54,581 nt of DNA from Pseudomonas sp. PA27(2017) (GTDB lineage: Bacteria; Pseudomonadota; Gammaproteobacteria; Pseudomonadales; Pseudomonadaceae): NCBI RefSeq assembly GCF_001945445.1, contig NZ_MSXW01000054.1, forward strand, positions 599-55,179, given 5' to 3'. Shown in pieces: positions 40,522 to 50,382 of the stretch (position 1 is its first letter; each line of letters starts with the position of its first letter). Position numbers and translations under genes: made by a program. A model generated the notes under the pieces. The model was given only the letters and a program-made list of their open reading frames with translations, did no database searches and was not told the origin of the DNA.

Positions 40522-40652
40522 AAAGGATACGCACGCATGAAAAAGACAGGGTTTAGATGGGGGTACAGCGCAAACATTGCAACGCAATTGCCCGCCCATG
40601 GGCATCGCTAAAACATAGGCGGTGACGACGCCGGTGGTTTTTAGAGGCGCCC

Positions 40653-41273
40653 TCAGGTCAGCTCGGTCATCACTGCACGCTGGTAGGCCGGGCGCTCGCG
40701 CAATCGCGCGTACCAGGCCTGCAGGTTGGGCTGCGCTGGCCGCTCGATGGGCATTTCGAACCAGGCATAGATGAAACTGCCCAGTGGAATGTCGCCCATG
40801 GCGAAGCGCTCACCGGACAGGTAAGGCTGTTCGCCCAGCGCCTTTTCGGGCAGCGCCAACATGTCGATACAGCGCTGCCGGGCCGCTTCGATCACGGCCT
40901 CGTTGCGCCGCTCGACCGGAGTACGCAAGGTGCCCCAGAACAGATCGCGAAACTCGCCGGCGAAGCTGGAGGTCGTCCAGTCCATCCACTTGTCGCCACC
41001 GGCGCGGCTGACAGGATCCTCAGGATAAAGGGAGCCCGGCGCATAGGCCGCGGCCAGGTAACGCACGATGGCGTTGGATTCCCACAGCACCAGGCCGTCG
41101 TCTTCGATCATCGGCACGCGGCCGTTGGGATTGCGCGCCAGGTACTCGGGTTGATCGACCACGCCAAAGGCGCCACCGGCCTCGACTCGCTCGTAAGCGA
41201 CGCCCGCCTCTTCAGCGCACCACAGCGCCTTGCGTACGTTGCTGGAATTCTTGCGGCCCCAAATTTTCAGCAT
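40653..41273 (-). CDS. Glutathione S-transferase family protein
   Basis: GST fold, 206 residues. The N-terminal thioredoxin-like domain (1-80) has the likely glutathione-activating serine in GRKNSSNVRKAL, then NPNGRVPMIEDDGLVLWESNAI, the conserved cis-proline and ESNAI glutathione-binding motif. The C-terminal helical domain starts about residue 88. The ATG at 41273 begins MLKIWGRKN. It corresponds to PA2813 in order. Probably detoxification; substrate unknown. Confidence 0.93.
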   Translation of the reverse strand: MLKIWGRKNSSNVRKALWCAEEAGVAYERVEAGGAFGVVDQPEYLARNPNGRVPMIEDDGLVLWESNAIVRYLAAAYAPGSLYPEDPVSRAGGDKWMDWTTSSFAGEFRDLFWGTLRTPVERRNEAVIEAARQRCIDMLALPEKALGEQPYLSGERFAMGDIPLGSFIYAWFEMPIERPAQPNLQAWYARLRERPAYQRAVMTELT

Positions 41274-41606
41274 CACCAACCGTCCTTATCAGAGTCCTGC
41301 CAACGGAGAGGCTGACAACCCTACCACTGTGTCGCCAAGAAGGAAGCCGGCCACGGTGATGTTGGCTATCGACCTCGTTCATGGAGCAGACGACCAGCGT
41401 GATTCACGGGCTGACCAACAGGTCATCCGTGGATGCAATTTGTTATACGAACTCGCCAGCCTACAGCGGGGTCACTATCGGGAACGCGACGGGTCACGAT
41501 CCTTCAGGACGTGCTCTGTTACGCCCCTGTCGGCAGCTTTTGCACGGGCCGACTACGATTATGGCGGCACACGCCGTTCTGCTGTCGCCATCACGGAGGA
41601 TTCTGC
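41274..41606. other. 333-bp divergent gap between GST and fadE
   Basis: It must contain promoters for both divergent genes. I find no convincing PsrA-type palindrome (GAAAC-N4-GTTTC) and no clear sigma70 pair. CGGGGTCAC and CGGGTCAC form an imperfect direct repeat near 41466-41497, of unknown meaning. Confidence 0.4.
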
Positions 41607-44054
41607 ATGCTCGCTGTCTGGTTGCTCGTTCTGGTCATCGGTACGGCCTATTTGGCCCACCGCCGCACGGCTCCCCTGCCCGCCCTGGCAATCGTTGCCG
41701 CCTATCTGTTGATCATGGGTGCCTACAGCCACGCACCGGGCTGGCTGCTGGTGATCTTCTGGCTGCTGTGGCTAGCGGTCGCCATCCCGCTGGCGCTACC
41801 GGAGTTGCGCCGCAAGCACTTCACCAAGCCGCTGTTCGCCTGGTTCCAGAAAGTGCTGCCGCCGATGTCCAATACCGAGAAGGATGCCATCGAAGCCGGC
41901 ACCGTCTGGTGGGACGGCGAGCTGTTCAGCGGTCGCCCGGATTGGGACAAGCTGTTGGCCTACCCGAAAGCCACGCTAACCGCCGAAGAACAGGCATTCA
42001 TCGATGGCCCTACCGAAGAGCTATGCGCCATGGTCAGCGAATGGGAAATCGGCCAGCGCATGGATCTGCCGGCAGAAGCCTGGGAACACATCAAGCAGCA
42101 TGGCTTCTTCGCCCTGATCATTCCCAAGGAATACGGCGGCAAGGGATTCTCGGCCTACGCCCACTCGCAAGTGGCGATGAAGCTGGCGACCCGCAGCGGC
42201 GACCTGGCCTCCACCGTGATGGTGCCCAACTCCCTCGGCCCGGCCGAGCTACTGCTGCATTACGGCACCGAAGAACAGCGCAACCATTACCTGCCGCGCC
42301 TGGCCCGCGGCGACGACATCCCCTGCTTCGCCCTGACCGGCCCACTGGCCGGTTCCGATGCCGGCGCCATGCCCGACAGCGGAGTGATCTGCAAAGGCCA
42401 GTGGAATGGCGAGGAAGTCGTCGGCCTGCGCCTGAACTGGGAAAAGCGCTACATCACCCTGGGCCCGGTAGCGACGCTGCTCGGCGTGGCCTTCAAGGCC
42501 TATGACCCAGATCACCTGCTCGGCGACAAGGAAGAGCTCGGTATCAGCCTGGCGCTGATTCCCACCGATACCCCCGGCGTAGATATCGGCCGCCGTCACC
42601 TGCCGCTTGGCGCCGCCTTCATGAACGGCCCCAATAGCGGCAAGGACGTGTTCATCCCGCTGGACTACCTGATCGGCGGGCCGGACTACCTCGGCAAGGG
42701 CTGGATGATGCTGATGAACTGCCTGTCGGTCGGCCGCTCGATCTCGCTGCCGGCAGTCGGAACCGGTGCCGCCAAGTACACCAGCCTGGTCACCGGCCAG
42801 TACAGCCAGGTACGTAAGCAGTTCAACGTGCCACTGTCGGCCTTCGAAGGTATTCAAGAAGCCCTGGCACGTATCGGTGGCAACGCCTGGCTGATGGACA
42901 GCGCACGCATCCTCACCGCCAACGCAGTCGACCTGGGCGAGAAACCGTCGGTACTGTCGGCGATCCTCAAGTATCACCTGACCGAGCGCGGGCGTGAATG
43001 CATCACCCACGCCATGGACGTGCACGGCGGCAAGGGCATCATCATGGGCCCGAGCAACTACCTTGGCCGCTCCTGGCAAGGCGCGCCGATCTTCATCACC
43101 GTCGAGGGCGCCAACATCCTCTCGCGCAACCTGATGATCTTCGGCCAAGGCGCTATCCGCTGCCATCCCTACGTGCTCAAGGAAATGGCCCTGGCCGGCC
43201 GCGAGGACCGCGACCAGGCATTGCTGGAATTCGACGATCTGCTGATGCAACACATCGGCTTCGCCGTCAGCAACGCCGCCAGCACGCTGATCCTGAGCCT
43301 CAGCCTGGGCCTGCTCGGCAAGGTACCGGGCGACCGCATCAGCCGCCCTTACTTCCGCGCCCTCAATCGCCTGAGCGCCGCCTTCGCCATGCTCGCCGAC
43401 CTCAGCATGATGTTGCTGGGCGGTGAACTGAAGCGCCGCGAGCGCCTGTCGGCCCGCCTGGGCGACGTACTCAGCCATCTGTATCTGGCCTCCGCGGCGC
43501 TCAAGCGTTATCACGACCAGGACTATCCGGAGCACGTACGCCCACTGCTGCACTGGGCACTGGAAGAGAGCCTGGGCAAGGCCGAAACCGCCATCGACGA
43601 GCTGCTCAGCAACTTCCCCAACCGCCTGCTGGGCAGCGCTTTGCGCGTGCTGGTATTCCCCTTCGGCCGCCGCCACCAGGGCCCGGACGATCAGCTCGAC
43701 GCGCAAGTCGCCGCGATCATCGGCCAGAATGCTGGCAATCCGGCGCTCGAGGCCGTGCTCGAAGGCTGCTTCCGCCCCACCTCGCCCGAGGATCCGGTCG
43801 GTGCTCTGCAACACGCCTTCAACCTGCTGCAGGAGGCTGCGCCACTGCAGAAGAAACTGCACAAGGCCGTCAAGGCTGGGCAAGTGCGTGAAGTGCCCGG
43901 GCACAACGAGATTGAAACGGCAGTCGCCGCTGGCGTGCTCAGCGCCGAGGAAGGCCAACAGTTGCAGCGCGCCGAGCAGGCCCGCCGCGTGGTGATCGAC
44001 GTCGACGACTTCAGCAAGGAGGAGCTGCTGCCCAGCGAAGGCAAGGTGAGGTAA
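41607..44054 (+). CDS. fadE: FadE-type acyl-CoA dehydrogenase
   Basis: First enzyme of fatty acid beta-oxidation, 815 residues, the long FadE form. Two N-terminal hydrophobic segments (about 3-17 and 28-62, with LPALAIVAAYLLIMGAYSHA) suggest membrane association. The dehydrogenase core (about 125-480) has FALTGPLAGSDAGAM and IFITVEGANILSRNLMI, with the glutamate in the catalytic position, and VHGGKGIIMGPSNYLGRSW. The C-terminal FadE-specific domain follows. The ATG at 41607 has an excellent GGAGGA site. It matches PA2815. Confidence 0.95.
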   Translation: MLAVWLLVLVIGTAYLAHRRTAPLPALAIVAAYLLIMGAYSHAPGWLLVIFWLLWLAVAIPLALPELRRKHFTKPLFAWFQKVLPPMSNTEKDAIEAGTVWWDGELFSGRPDWDKLLAYPKATLTAEEQAFIDGPTEELCAMVSEWEIGQRMDLPAEAWEHIKQHGFFALIIPKEYGGKGFSAYAHSQVAMKLATRSGDLASTVMVPNSLGPAELLLHYGTEEQRNHYLPRLARGDDIPCFALTGPLAGSDAGAMPDSGVICKGQWNGEEVVGLRLNWEKRYITLGPVATLLGVAFKAYDPDHLLGDKEELGISLALIPTDTPGVDIGRRHLPLGAAFMNGPNSGKDVFIPLDYLIGGPDYLGKGWMMLMNCLSVGRSISLPAVGTGAAKYTSLVTGQYSQVRKQFNVPLSAFEGIQEALARIGGNAWLMDSARILTANAVDLGEKPSVLSAILKYHLTERGRECITHAMDVHGGKGIIMGPSNYLGRSWQGAPIFITVEGANILSRNLMIFGQGAIRCHPYVLKEMALAGREDRDQALLEFDDLLMQHIGFAVSNAASTLILSLSLGLLGKVPGDRISRPYFRALNRLSAAFAMLADLSMMLLGGELKRRERLSARLGDVLSHLYLASAALKRYHDQDYPEHVRPLLHWALEESLGKAETAIDELLSNFPNRLLGSALRVLVFPFGRRHQGPDDQLDAQVAAIIGQNAGNPALEAVLEGCFRPTSPEDPVGALQHAFNLLQEAAPLQKKLHKAVKAGQVREVPGHNEIETAVAAGVLSAEEGQQLQRAEQARRVVIDVDDFSKEELLPSEGKVR

Positions 44055-44130
44055 TCGCAAGGCAGAGACGACAGCGGGCGCCATGGACCTTATACTCCGG
44101 CGCCCGTTTTACTTTCAGGATCACCCGGAC

Positions 44131-44541
44131 ATGGCCAATCCCCATCTCGACCATCACATCGTCCTGCTCAACCACCTGCGCACCATCCTCGTTGCCCTGG
44201 GTGAAGCCGAGCAGATCCTCGATGCCAGCCATGCCAACTTTCTCGAGCGCTACGACGAGCTGCTCGCCGAACTGCCCGTGGACATGGAGCGCAGCCTGTA
44301 CCTGGGCCAGGAACTGATCAGCCAGATCTTCCAGCGCTACCCGCAGATCGCCCACCTGGTACCGCGGGACCTGCTGTGGTTCTTCGGCGGCGATTGCCTG
44401 CACTTCATGCCGGACGATGAGATCGACCTGTACCAGCAGCTCGACGAGCGCCGCTTCTACGCCGAAGAGAACGACGAGCCGTTCGACTGGAACCAGGAAA
44501 AGCAACTGCTGGCCATGCCGGCACCGACCAGCCGCCACTGA
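44131..44541 (+). CDS. PA2817-family hypothetical protein
   Basis: Conserved Pseudomonas protein of unknown function, 136 residues, soluble. It begins MANPHLDHHIVLLNHLRTIL. The middle is a helix-rich segment (LASHANFLERYDEL-like DASHANFLERYDELLAELPV), then RDLLWFFGGDCLHFMPDDEI, a conserved aromatic and acidic stretch, and FDWNQEK near the end. It follows fadE by 76 bp, as PA2817 follows PA2815. The ATG at 44131 has AGGA at the right distance; a longer frame from 44083 is less likely. Confidence 0.85.
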   Translation: MANPHLDHHIVLLNHLRTILVALGEAEQILDASHANFLERYDELLAELPVDMERSLYLGQELISQIFQRYPQIAHLVPRDLLWFFGGDCLHFMPDDEIDLYQQLDERRFYAEENDEPFDWNQEKQLLAMPAPTSRH

Positions 44542-44545
44542 CGAA

Positions 44546-44581
44546 AAAGCCCGCCAGCAATAGTGATGCTGACGGGCTTTG
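44546..44581 (+). terminator. Terminator after the PA2817-family gene
   Basis: AAAGCCCGCCAGCA (44547-44560) pairs with TGCTGACGGGCTTT (44567-44580) around a short loop. Confidence 0.85.
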
Positions 44582-44601
44582 TTCTGCGCCGAAACGCAGA
44601 T

Positions 44602-44635
44602 ACGAAAACGCCGCTCGATTGAGCGGCGTTTTCGT
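44602..44635. terminator. Bidirectional terminator after the tRNA cluster
   Basis: ACGAAAACGCCGCTC pairs with GAGCGGCGTTTTCGT around GATT. On the minus strand it ends tRNA transcription, 6 bp past the last tRNA-Gly. Confidence 0.85.
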
Positions 44636-44640
44636 TTATA

Positions 44641-44716
<76 letters not shown>

Positions 44717-44729
44717 ATTTACAACAAAT

Positions 44730-44805
44730 TGGCGTCCCCTAGGGGACTCGAACCCCTGTTACCGCCGTGAAAGGGCGGTGTCCTAGGCCACTAGACGAAG
44801 GGGAC
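44730..44805 (-). tRNA. tRNA-Glu (TTC), second copy in transcript order
   Basis: Seventy-six bases with encoded CCA, beginning GTCCCCTTCGTCTAGTGGCC. The anticodon loop CTTTCAC gives TTC. It is identical to the copy at 44957-45032. Confidence 0.96.
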
Positions 44806-44851
44806 CTGGAACTTCTTACAACGATTCAGCTGCCACGCTGAACCTGAAATC

Positions 44852-44927
<76 letters not shown>

Positions 44928-44956
44928 AATCTTTGCTGCTCCACTTCTTCTGGAAG

Positions 44957-45032
44957 TGGCGTCCCCTAGGGGACTCGAACCCCTGTTACCGCCGTGAAAG
45001 GGCGGTGTCCTAGGCCACTAGACGAAGGGGAC
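44957..45032 (-). tRNA. tRNA-Glu (TTC), first copy in transcript order
   Basis: Identical to the tRNA-Glu at 44730-44805. It is the first gene of a Glu-Gly-Glu-Gly polycistronic tRNA transcript driven by the promoter at 45094-45122. Confidence 0.96.
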
Positions 45033-45093
45033 ATTGCCCGGAATTTCCGGCTTCCCCGCTGTGCTTTTCAGCATTACCGTGGAAGTGGCGCGC

Positions 45094-45122
45094 ATTCTAT
45101 GGAGCCTTTCAACACTCGTCAA
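45094..45122 (-). promoter_or_regulatory. Promoter of the tRNA-Glu/Gly cluster
   Basis: On the minus strand TTGACG, a 17-bp spacer and TAGAAT are followed by GCGCGCC, a GC-rich discriminator. Upstream lies an A/T-rich stretch (TTTTAAAAATTTTTATATGA) resembling an UP element. All are hallmarks of strong stable RNA promoters. The rest of the 303-bp gap (45033-45335) holds a short CGGCAG/CTGCCG hairpin near 45177 and the leader of the next gene. Confidence 0.8.
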
Positions 45123-45335
45123 CAGCTCATATAAAAATTTTTAAAATCAACGACTTCAATCTGATTCCAAGACCATCGGCAGAGTGCCTGCCGAACATGC
45201 CTGCTTTAATGCGACAAGCGAAACGCGCAGACCGCGCAATGATGGCAGAACGCGAGTAAGATGACTGATAGCGACAGGCAGCGCCACCTTGCGGGCCGCT
45301 GCGCCCTGCCCCAAGGCTTTGAAGAGGTTTAGACG

Positions 45336-46106
45336 ATGTCCTCGCTCGTGATCACCATGGCGATAATCGGCGGTATCACGCTGTTGGTGCTGCTGGCCTA
45401 TCTGAATCAACTGGCCGAAAACAACAAGCGCAAGAAGGCGCGCCTGAAAGCCGACCTGGCCGAGCGCTACCGGCGCATCGCCGACCTCAACGAACAGTTC
45501 GCCGGCCAGTTCATGACGCCCGAGCTCAAGCTGCTGCTGTGCAGCCTGCAGCTACAGTTCGCCGAGCGCATCCTGGAAGTCGACAAACAGGACAGCGCCT
45601 ACGCGACCATGGTCGAGGAGCTGCGCAAGCTGATCGCCATGGGCCCGGACATTCCAGTGCGCAACGCGCCCTATCACGTGACCGATGACGCCAAGGCCAC
45701 CCAGGTTCGCGCCCAGCTGGAAGCGCTCCACGGCCAGGTCGGCAAGCTTGCGCAGACCGGTCAGCTACCTGTCGACGAAGCCAAGAAGTGGGCCAAGGAA
45801 ATTCGTCATATGCTGGTGCAGCTGTATGTGGACCTGTACGGCAACCAGGCCAAGCAGGCGCTGCAGCAGCAACAGAACGGGCACGCCCGGCTGGCCCTGG
45901 AGCGTGGCGTGCAATTTCTGCAGAAGCAGGCCGATGCCGCCCGCTACCAGGCGACCCTGGCGCAGTTCCAGAAGCAGCTGGAACGCGTCAATGCAATGCT
46001 GGTCAGCTCCCAGGCGCCTAGCGGCGATGCGAACAGCGAGCTGGACGAGGGGCTGAAGTCGATGGAAGACGACGGCGACTGGAAGAAGAAGGCGCTATAC
46101 GACTGA
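45336..46106 (+). CDS. Membrane-anchored coiled-coil protein
   Basis: Conserved hypothetical, 256 residues. One N-terminal helix (about 4-24, LVITMAIIGGITLLVLLAYL) anchors the protein, followed by a basic stretch (KRKKARLKADLAERYRR). The remainder is mostly alpha-helical and charged, rich in Gln and Leu (GNQAKQALQQQQNGHARLAL), probably coiled coil. The C-terminus is acidic (SELDEGLKSMEDDGDW). GAAGAGG precedes the ATG. It is convergent with the fRMsr gene. I do not recognise a functional family. Confidence 0.75.
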   Translation: MSSLVITMAIIGGITLLVLLAYLNQLAENNKRKKARLKADLAERYRRIADLNEQFAGQFMTPELKLLLCSLQLQFAERILEVDKQDSAYATMVEELRKLIAMGPDIPVRNAPYHVTDDAKATQVRAQLEALHGQVGKLAQTGQLPVDEAKKWAKEIRHMLVQLYVDLYGNQAKQALQQQQNGHARLALERGVQFLQKQADAARYQATLAQFQKQLERVNAMLVSSQAPSGDANSELDEGLKSMEDDGDWKKKALYD

Positions 46107-46123
46107 GAGGCCTGCGCCTCTCA
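46104..46123. terminator. Weak hairpin between convergent genes
   Basis: TGAGAGGC and GCCTCTCA are perfect 8-bp arms around CTGC, overlapping the stop codon of the coiled-coil gene. No U-run follows, so it is a poor intrinsic terminator and may only block exonucleases. Confidence 0.35.
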
Positions 46124-46138
46124 GGCCTCACTGCTCTT

Positions 46139-46621
46139 CTAGCAATCACTGGCGCGCAGCAGCACGGCGGCCAGCCCTTCGATACCACGCTGATCCGCCT
46201 CGGTGAAATGCCCCGTTCGCGGGCTATCCAGATCCAGCACACCGACCAGCCGGCCGTCCTTGAGCAACGGCACCACCAGCTCGCTGTTGGACGCGCTGTC
46301 GCAGGCGATATGGCCAGGGAAGGCGTGCACATCCTCGACCCGCTGGGTTTGCCGCGATGCCGCCGCAGCGCCACACACGCCGCGCCCGAAGGCGATGCGC
46401 ACGCAAGCCACCTTGCCCTGGAACGGGCCGAGCACCAGCTCATCGTCCTTTACCAGATAGAAACCGGCCCAATTGAGGCCCTCCAGCTCGTGATAGACGA
46501 AAGCACTGAACTGCGCCGCGTTGGCGATGAAATCCCGCTCGCCGGACAGCAAGGCCTCCAGCTGGGCGGTCAGCAGGGCGTAGCCGTCCAGGCCGGAACC
46601 GGTTTGACTCAAGTCGATCAT
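46139..46621 (-). CDS. Free methionine-(R)-sulfoxide reductase (GAF domain)
   Basis: GAF-domain reductase (fRMsr, YebR/MsrC type), 160 residues, that repairs free methionine-R-sulfoxide using thioredoxin. The three cysteines of the family are present: Cys73 in KVACVRIAF, Cys83 in GRGVCGAAA and Cys107 in GHIACDSASNSELVVPL. The ATG at 46621 overlaps the upstream ATPase stop (ATGA). Together with msrB at 50990 it gives this region two methionine-repair enzymes. Confidence 0.93.
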   Translation of the reverse strand: MIDLSQTGSGLDGYALLTAQLEALLSGERDFIANAAQFSAFVYHELEGLNWAGFYLVKDDELVLGPFQGKVACVRIAFGRGVCGAAAASRQTQRVEDVHAFPGHIACDSASNSELVVPLLKDGRLVGVLDLDSPRTGHFTEADQRGIEGLAAVLLRASDC

Positions 46622-47508
46622 TGCGATGTCTCCAGTAGCTGCAGCCCGACCCACTGGCGGGCGAACTGATAGGCACAACGGCCATTACGATTGCCGCGCC
46701 CGGTGGCCCAGCGCACGGCGAGTATTTCCAACTCCTCGCTCCACTGCCATTGCAGGCCGGCCTGCTCGGCCTGAACCTCGATCCAGTGGCGTACCACGTC
46801 GAGATAATGCTGCTGGGTGAAGGGATAGAAGGAAAGCCACAGGCCGAAGCGGTCCGACAGTGCGATCTTGTCCTCGACGGCCTCGTTCGGGTGCAGCTCG
46901 CCGTCGACCATCTTGGTGTTGGCGTTGTCGCTCTCGCGTTCCGGCACCAGGTGCCGACGGTTGGACGTGGCGTACAGCAGTACGTTTTCCGGCGAACGCT
47001 CCAGCGAACCGTCGAGCACGCTCTTGAGTACCCGGTAATCGCCCTCGCCCGCCTCGAACGACAGGTCGTCGCAGAACAGGATGAAGCGCTGTGGCAACTT
47101 CATCAGTTGCTCGACCACCCGCGGCAAATCGGCCAGGTGGTCACGCTCGATCTCGATCAAGCGCAGCCCGGCGCCGGCATGCTCGGCCAGCAGCGCGCGA
47201 ACCAGCGACGACTTGCCGGTGCCGCGCGCGCCCCACAACAGCGCGTGGTTGGCCGGCATGCCCTGCACGAACTGCCGGGTATTACGCGCCAGTTGCTCGC
47301 GCTGGGTATCGACGCCGATCAGGTCGCTGAGATTCATGTCCAGGCTCACCTTGAGCGCCTGCAGATAGCCCGAACGGCCTTCACGCTGCCAGCGCGCGGC
47401 CAGGGTATCGGTCCATTCCAGCGGTTCGCGAACAGCCGGCAACAGCGGCTCGATGCGGGTCAGCACGCTTTCGGCGCGAGCCAGAAAATCGGTAATACGG
47501 GAATCCAC
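46618..47508 (-). CDS. AAA-type ATPase (DUF815)
   Basis: ATP-binding protein of 296 residues in the DUF815 family. Walker A is LLWGARGTGKSSLVRALL and Walker B RFILFCDDLSFE, followed by LLYATSNRRHLVPE, a sensor-like segment. The GTG at 47508 is chosen because it follows AGGAG and gives VDSRITDFLARAE; an upstream ATG would add 38 unlikely residues that overlap the opposing sagS leader. It overlaps fRMsr by 4 bp. The function of the family is unknown; a chaperone or unfoldase-like role is only a guess. Confidence 0.88.
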   Translation of the reverse strand: MDSRITDFLARAESVLTRIEPLLPAVREPLEWTDTLAARWQREGRSGYLQALKVSLDMNLSDLIGVDTQREQLARNTRQFVQGMPANHALLWGARGTGKSSLVRALLAEHAGAGLRLIEIERDHLADLPRVVEQLMKLPQRFILFCDDLSFEAGEGDYRVLKSVLDGSLERSPENVLLYATSNRRHLVPERESDNANTKMVDGELHPNEAVEDKIALSDRFGLWLSFYPFTQQHYLDVVRHWIEVQAEQAGLQWQWSEELEILAVRWATGRGNRNGRCAYQFARQWVGLQLLETSQ

Positions 47509-47609
47509 GTAGCAGCTCCTCGAGTATTCAGTCTGTGAGGCAGGTGTGCCGAAAAACAGGCCAGATCGACTATGCTTGGGCAGCGATCGGAACGAGACAG
47601 CGCCCCAAT

Positions 47610-49919
47610 ATGGAAATACCACTCAGACAGCGACTGTCATTCAAGCAGGCCGGCCTCACCGTTCTCGTCGCGTTCATTCTGGGCGCATTGCTCAGCCTGG
47701 TGCAGATCGGCGTCGATTATGCCAGCGAAGACGCGGCCATCAACCGCGAGATTCGTGCGCTGATGGAGATCAGCCACAACCCTGCCGCGCGGATTGCCTA
47801 CAACATCGATGCCGAACTCGCCCAGGAGCTGGTCGTCGGCCTGCGCCGCTCCCCCGCGGTGATCGGCGCGCGCATCGTCGACAGCAATGGCGAGGTACTG
47901 GCCAGCGCCGCTCAGCCATCCATGCAGAGCCGTTACCGGCTGTTCAGCGACTTCCTGTTCGGCAGCAGTCGCCATTTCGAAACCCGACTGTCGGTCGATC
48001 ACGCGCCAGACGAACAACTCGGCATGCTGCAACTAGACATCGACACCTACGCGTTCGGCAGCAACTTTCTCAAGCGTTCGGTGCTGACCATGGTCAACGG
48101 TTTCACCCGCAGCCTGCTGCTGTCGGTGATCCTGCTGGTGCTCTTTTACTTCATGCTCACCAAGCCGCTCACCCAGGTGATTCAGGCGCTGGCCGGCCGT
48201 GACCTGCGCACCCCCGACCGCACGCCGCTGCCCTGTCCGCCTGGTCATGAGCGCGACGAGATCGGTGTGTTGGTCAAGGTCGCCAACCGCCAGTTCGCCA
48301 GCATCGCCACCGAGATCGAGCAACGACGCACCGCCGAAGACCGCCTTACCGACTACCTGGGCGAACTGGAAGCCATCGTCTCGGCCCGGACCGTCGAGCT
48401 GAAAGCCGCCAACAACCGTCTCAGCCGCTCCAACGACGAGCTGGAGCAGGCCCGCCGTGACGCCCTGGCCATGGCCCAGGCGCGCTCGATCTTCCTGGCC
48501 AACATGAGCCACGAGATCCGCACTCCGCTCAACGGTCTGCTGGGCATGCTCGCCCTATCGCTCGAAGGGCCGTTGAACAGCGAACAGCGCCAGCAGCTGT
48601 CCATCGCCCACGACTCCGGCAAGGTGCTGGTCGACCTGCTCAACGACATTCTCGACCTGTCGAAATTCGAGGCCGGCCAGCTGGAGCTGGAGCGTATCGC
48701 CTTCGACCTCGGCGCGCTGGTGGAAGGCACCGCCAGCCTGCTGTCGCAAAACGCCCAGGCTGGTGTGGAGCTGACCTGCCTGATCGATCCACAGCTACCG
48801 GCCCAGGTACTCGGCGACCCAACGCGGGTGCGGCAGATCGTTAGCAACCTGTTGTCCAACGCCTTGAAATTCACCCGCGAAGGCCGCGTCGACATTCGTA
48901 TCGGCGCCGAGGGCGAATGCATCCGTATCGAGGTCTGCGACACCGGCATCGGCATCGCCGAGGATGCCCAGGCGCGCATCTTCCAGCCGTTCACCCAGGC
49001 CGGCGCCAACATAACCCGGCAGTTCGGCGGCACCGGGCTCGGCCTGGCGCTCACGCGCCGTCTCTGCGAGGCGATGGACGGCACGCTGGAGCTGCAGTCC
49101 ACGCCGGGTAGCGGCAGCCGCTTCAGTGCCATTTTGCCGCTGCCCAGCCTGGAAGCAGCGCCGCCTGCGCCGCAGCTGAGCGGACGCGTGCTGGCGATCT
49201 GTGGCGCCGAAACCGGCCTGGCCGAGCTGCTACCGCTACTGATCGGCAACTGGGGCCTGAGCTACCGCCGCCTCGACAGCGCCGGGGGTGTCGAGGCGCT
49301 CGACGCCGACGTACTGATCAGCGATTGCCCCACTTGCATGAAAAAGCTGCGCGAGCAAACGGCGACGCCGATCATCCTGGTCACCGCCTACGGCAGCTTC
49401 CTCGATAGCGAACAGGCCGCGGCACTCGCGCCGCTGGAACAGGTCGCCAGGCCGCTGACCCGACAGCACCTGCTGCAGGCACTGAATCACGCGCTGCTGC
49501 GTGCATCCGACGACCTCGCCGGTGCTGCCATGCCAATCGCCACCGACCGCAAAGCGGCGCGCGTGCTGCTGGTCGAGGACAATCCGGTCAACCAGTTGGT
49601 CGCCAAGGGCATGCTGGCCAAACAGGGGCTCGACGTGGTGCTGGCCAACAATGGCCAGCAGGCCCTGGACAGGCTGCAGGAAGAAGCGTTCGCGCTGGTG
49701 CTGATGGACTGCAACATGCCGGTCATGGATGGCTACGAGGCCAGCCGCCGCATTCGGGAAAACCCGACCTGGCAGCAGCTGCCGATCATCGCACTGACCG
49801 CCAATGCCCTGTCGGACGAGCGCCAACGTTGCCTGGCCGCGGGCATGAACGATTACCTGGCCAAGCCCTTCCGCCGTGAAGAGTTGCTCGCCCTGCTCGA
49901 CCAGTGGCTGCCCGCGTGA
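47610..49919 (+). CDS. sagS: SagS-like hybrid sensor histidine kinase
   Basis: Hybrid sensor kinase of 769 residues resembling P. aeruginosa SagS (PA2824), which governs the switch to biofilm growth. Domain order: membrane helix 1 (about 12-33), a periplasmic sensor (about 34-165), helix 2 (about 168-190), HAMP, then HisKA with phospho-accepting His301 in FLANMSHEIRTPLNGLLG. Next comes an ATPase domain (VRQIVSNLLSNALKFTREG N-box, FGGTGLGLALTRRL) and a degenerate receiver (about 525-630). Last is a true receiver with Asp700 in LVLMDCNMPVMDG and Lys in LAKPFR. ATG 47610 gives MEIPLRQRLSFKQAG. It is divergent from the ATPase gene. Confidence 0.93.
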   Translation: MEIPLRQRLSFKQAGLTVLVAFILGALLSLVQIGVDYASEDAAINREIRALMEISHNPAARIAYNIDAELAQELVVGLRRSPAVIGARIVDSNGEVLASAAQPSMQSRYRLFSDFLFGSSRHFETRLSVDHAPDEQLGMLQLDIDTYAFGSNFLKRSVLTMVNGFTRSLLLSVILLVLFYFMLTKPLTQVIQALAGRDLRTPDRTPLPCPPGHERDEIGVLVKVANRQFASIATEIEQRRTAEDRLTDYLGELEAIVSARTVELKAANNRLSRSNDELEQARRDALAMAQARSIFLANMSHEIRTPLNGLLGMLALSLEGPLNSEQRQQLSIAHDSGKVLVDLLNDILDLSKFEAGQLELERIAFDLGALVEGTASLLSQNAQAGVELTCLIDPQLPAQVLGDPTRVRQIVSNLLSNALKFTREGRVDIRIGAEGECIRIEVCDTGIGIAEDAQARIFQPFTQAGANITRQFGGTGLGLALTRRLCEAMDGTLELQSTPGSGSRFSAILPLPSLEAAPPAPQLSGRVLAICGAETGLAELLPLLIGNWGLSYRRLDSAGGVEALDADVLISDCPTCMKKLREQTATPIILVTAYGSFLDSEQAAALAPLEQVARPLTRQHLLQALNHALLRASDDLAGAAMPIATDRKAARVLLVEDNPVNQLVAKGMLAKQGLDVVLANNGQQALDRLQEEAFALVLMDCNMPVMDGYEASRRIRENPTWQQLPIIALTANALSDERQRCLAAGMNDYLAKPFRREELLALLDQWLPA

Positions 49920-49937
49920 ACGGCGAGCAGCCTTCTG

Positions 49938-50382
49938 CTACTCGGACAATCTTTCGCCCAGGCGCAGCAACAGTGCGTCGAGCTGGCTGCGCAAGGGTTC
50001 CAGTTGCCTGGTATCGACGCCCTGCTCGCACAGCAGTTGCTGCTTCAGCATCGGCACACGACTGCGTAGCGCACGCCCCTGCTCGCTGAGGTACAGGTGC
50101 ATTTCGCGCTCATCCGCGGCGCTACGCCGACGCTCCACCAGCCCAGCCGATTGCAGCCGTTTGAGCAGCGGCGTCAGGGTGCCGGAATCGAGCAACAGGC
50201 GCTCGCCAAGGGCCTTGACCGTCGGCTGCGCGGGCGCCGACTCGTCCCACTCCCAGAGCACCAGCATCACCAGGTATTGCGGATAGGTCAGTTGCAGGCC
50301 ATCGAGCATCGGCTTATAGGCTCGCACCACCTGGCGGGACGCCGCGTAGAGCTTGAAGCACAGCTGACGGTCTAGCTTCAGG

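Noticed and set aside
41274..41606. PsrA or FadR operator before fadE
   Set aside because: No GAAAC-N4-GTTTC palindrome or comparable site could be found.
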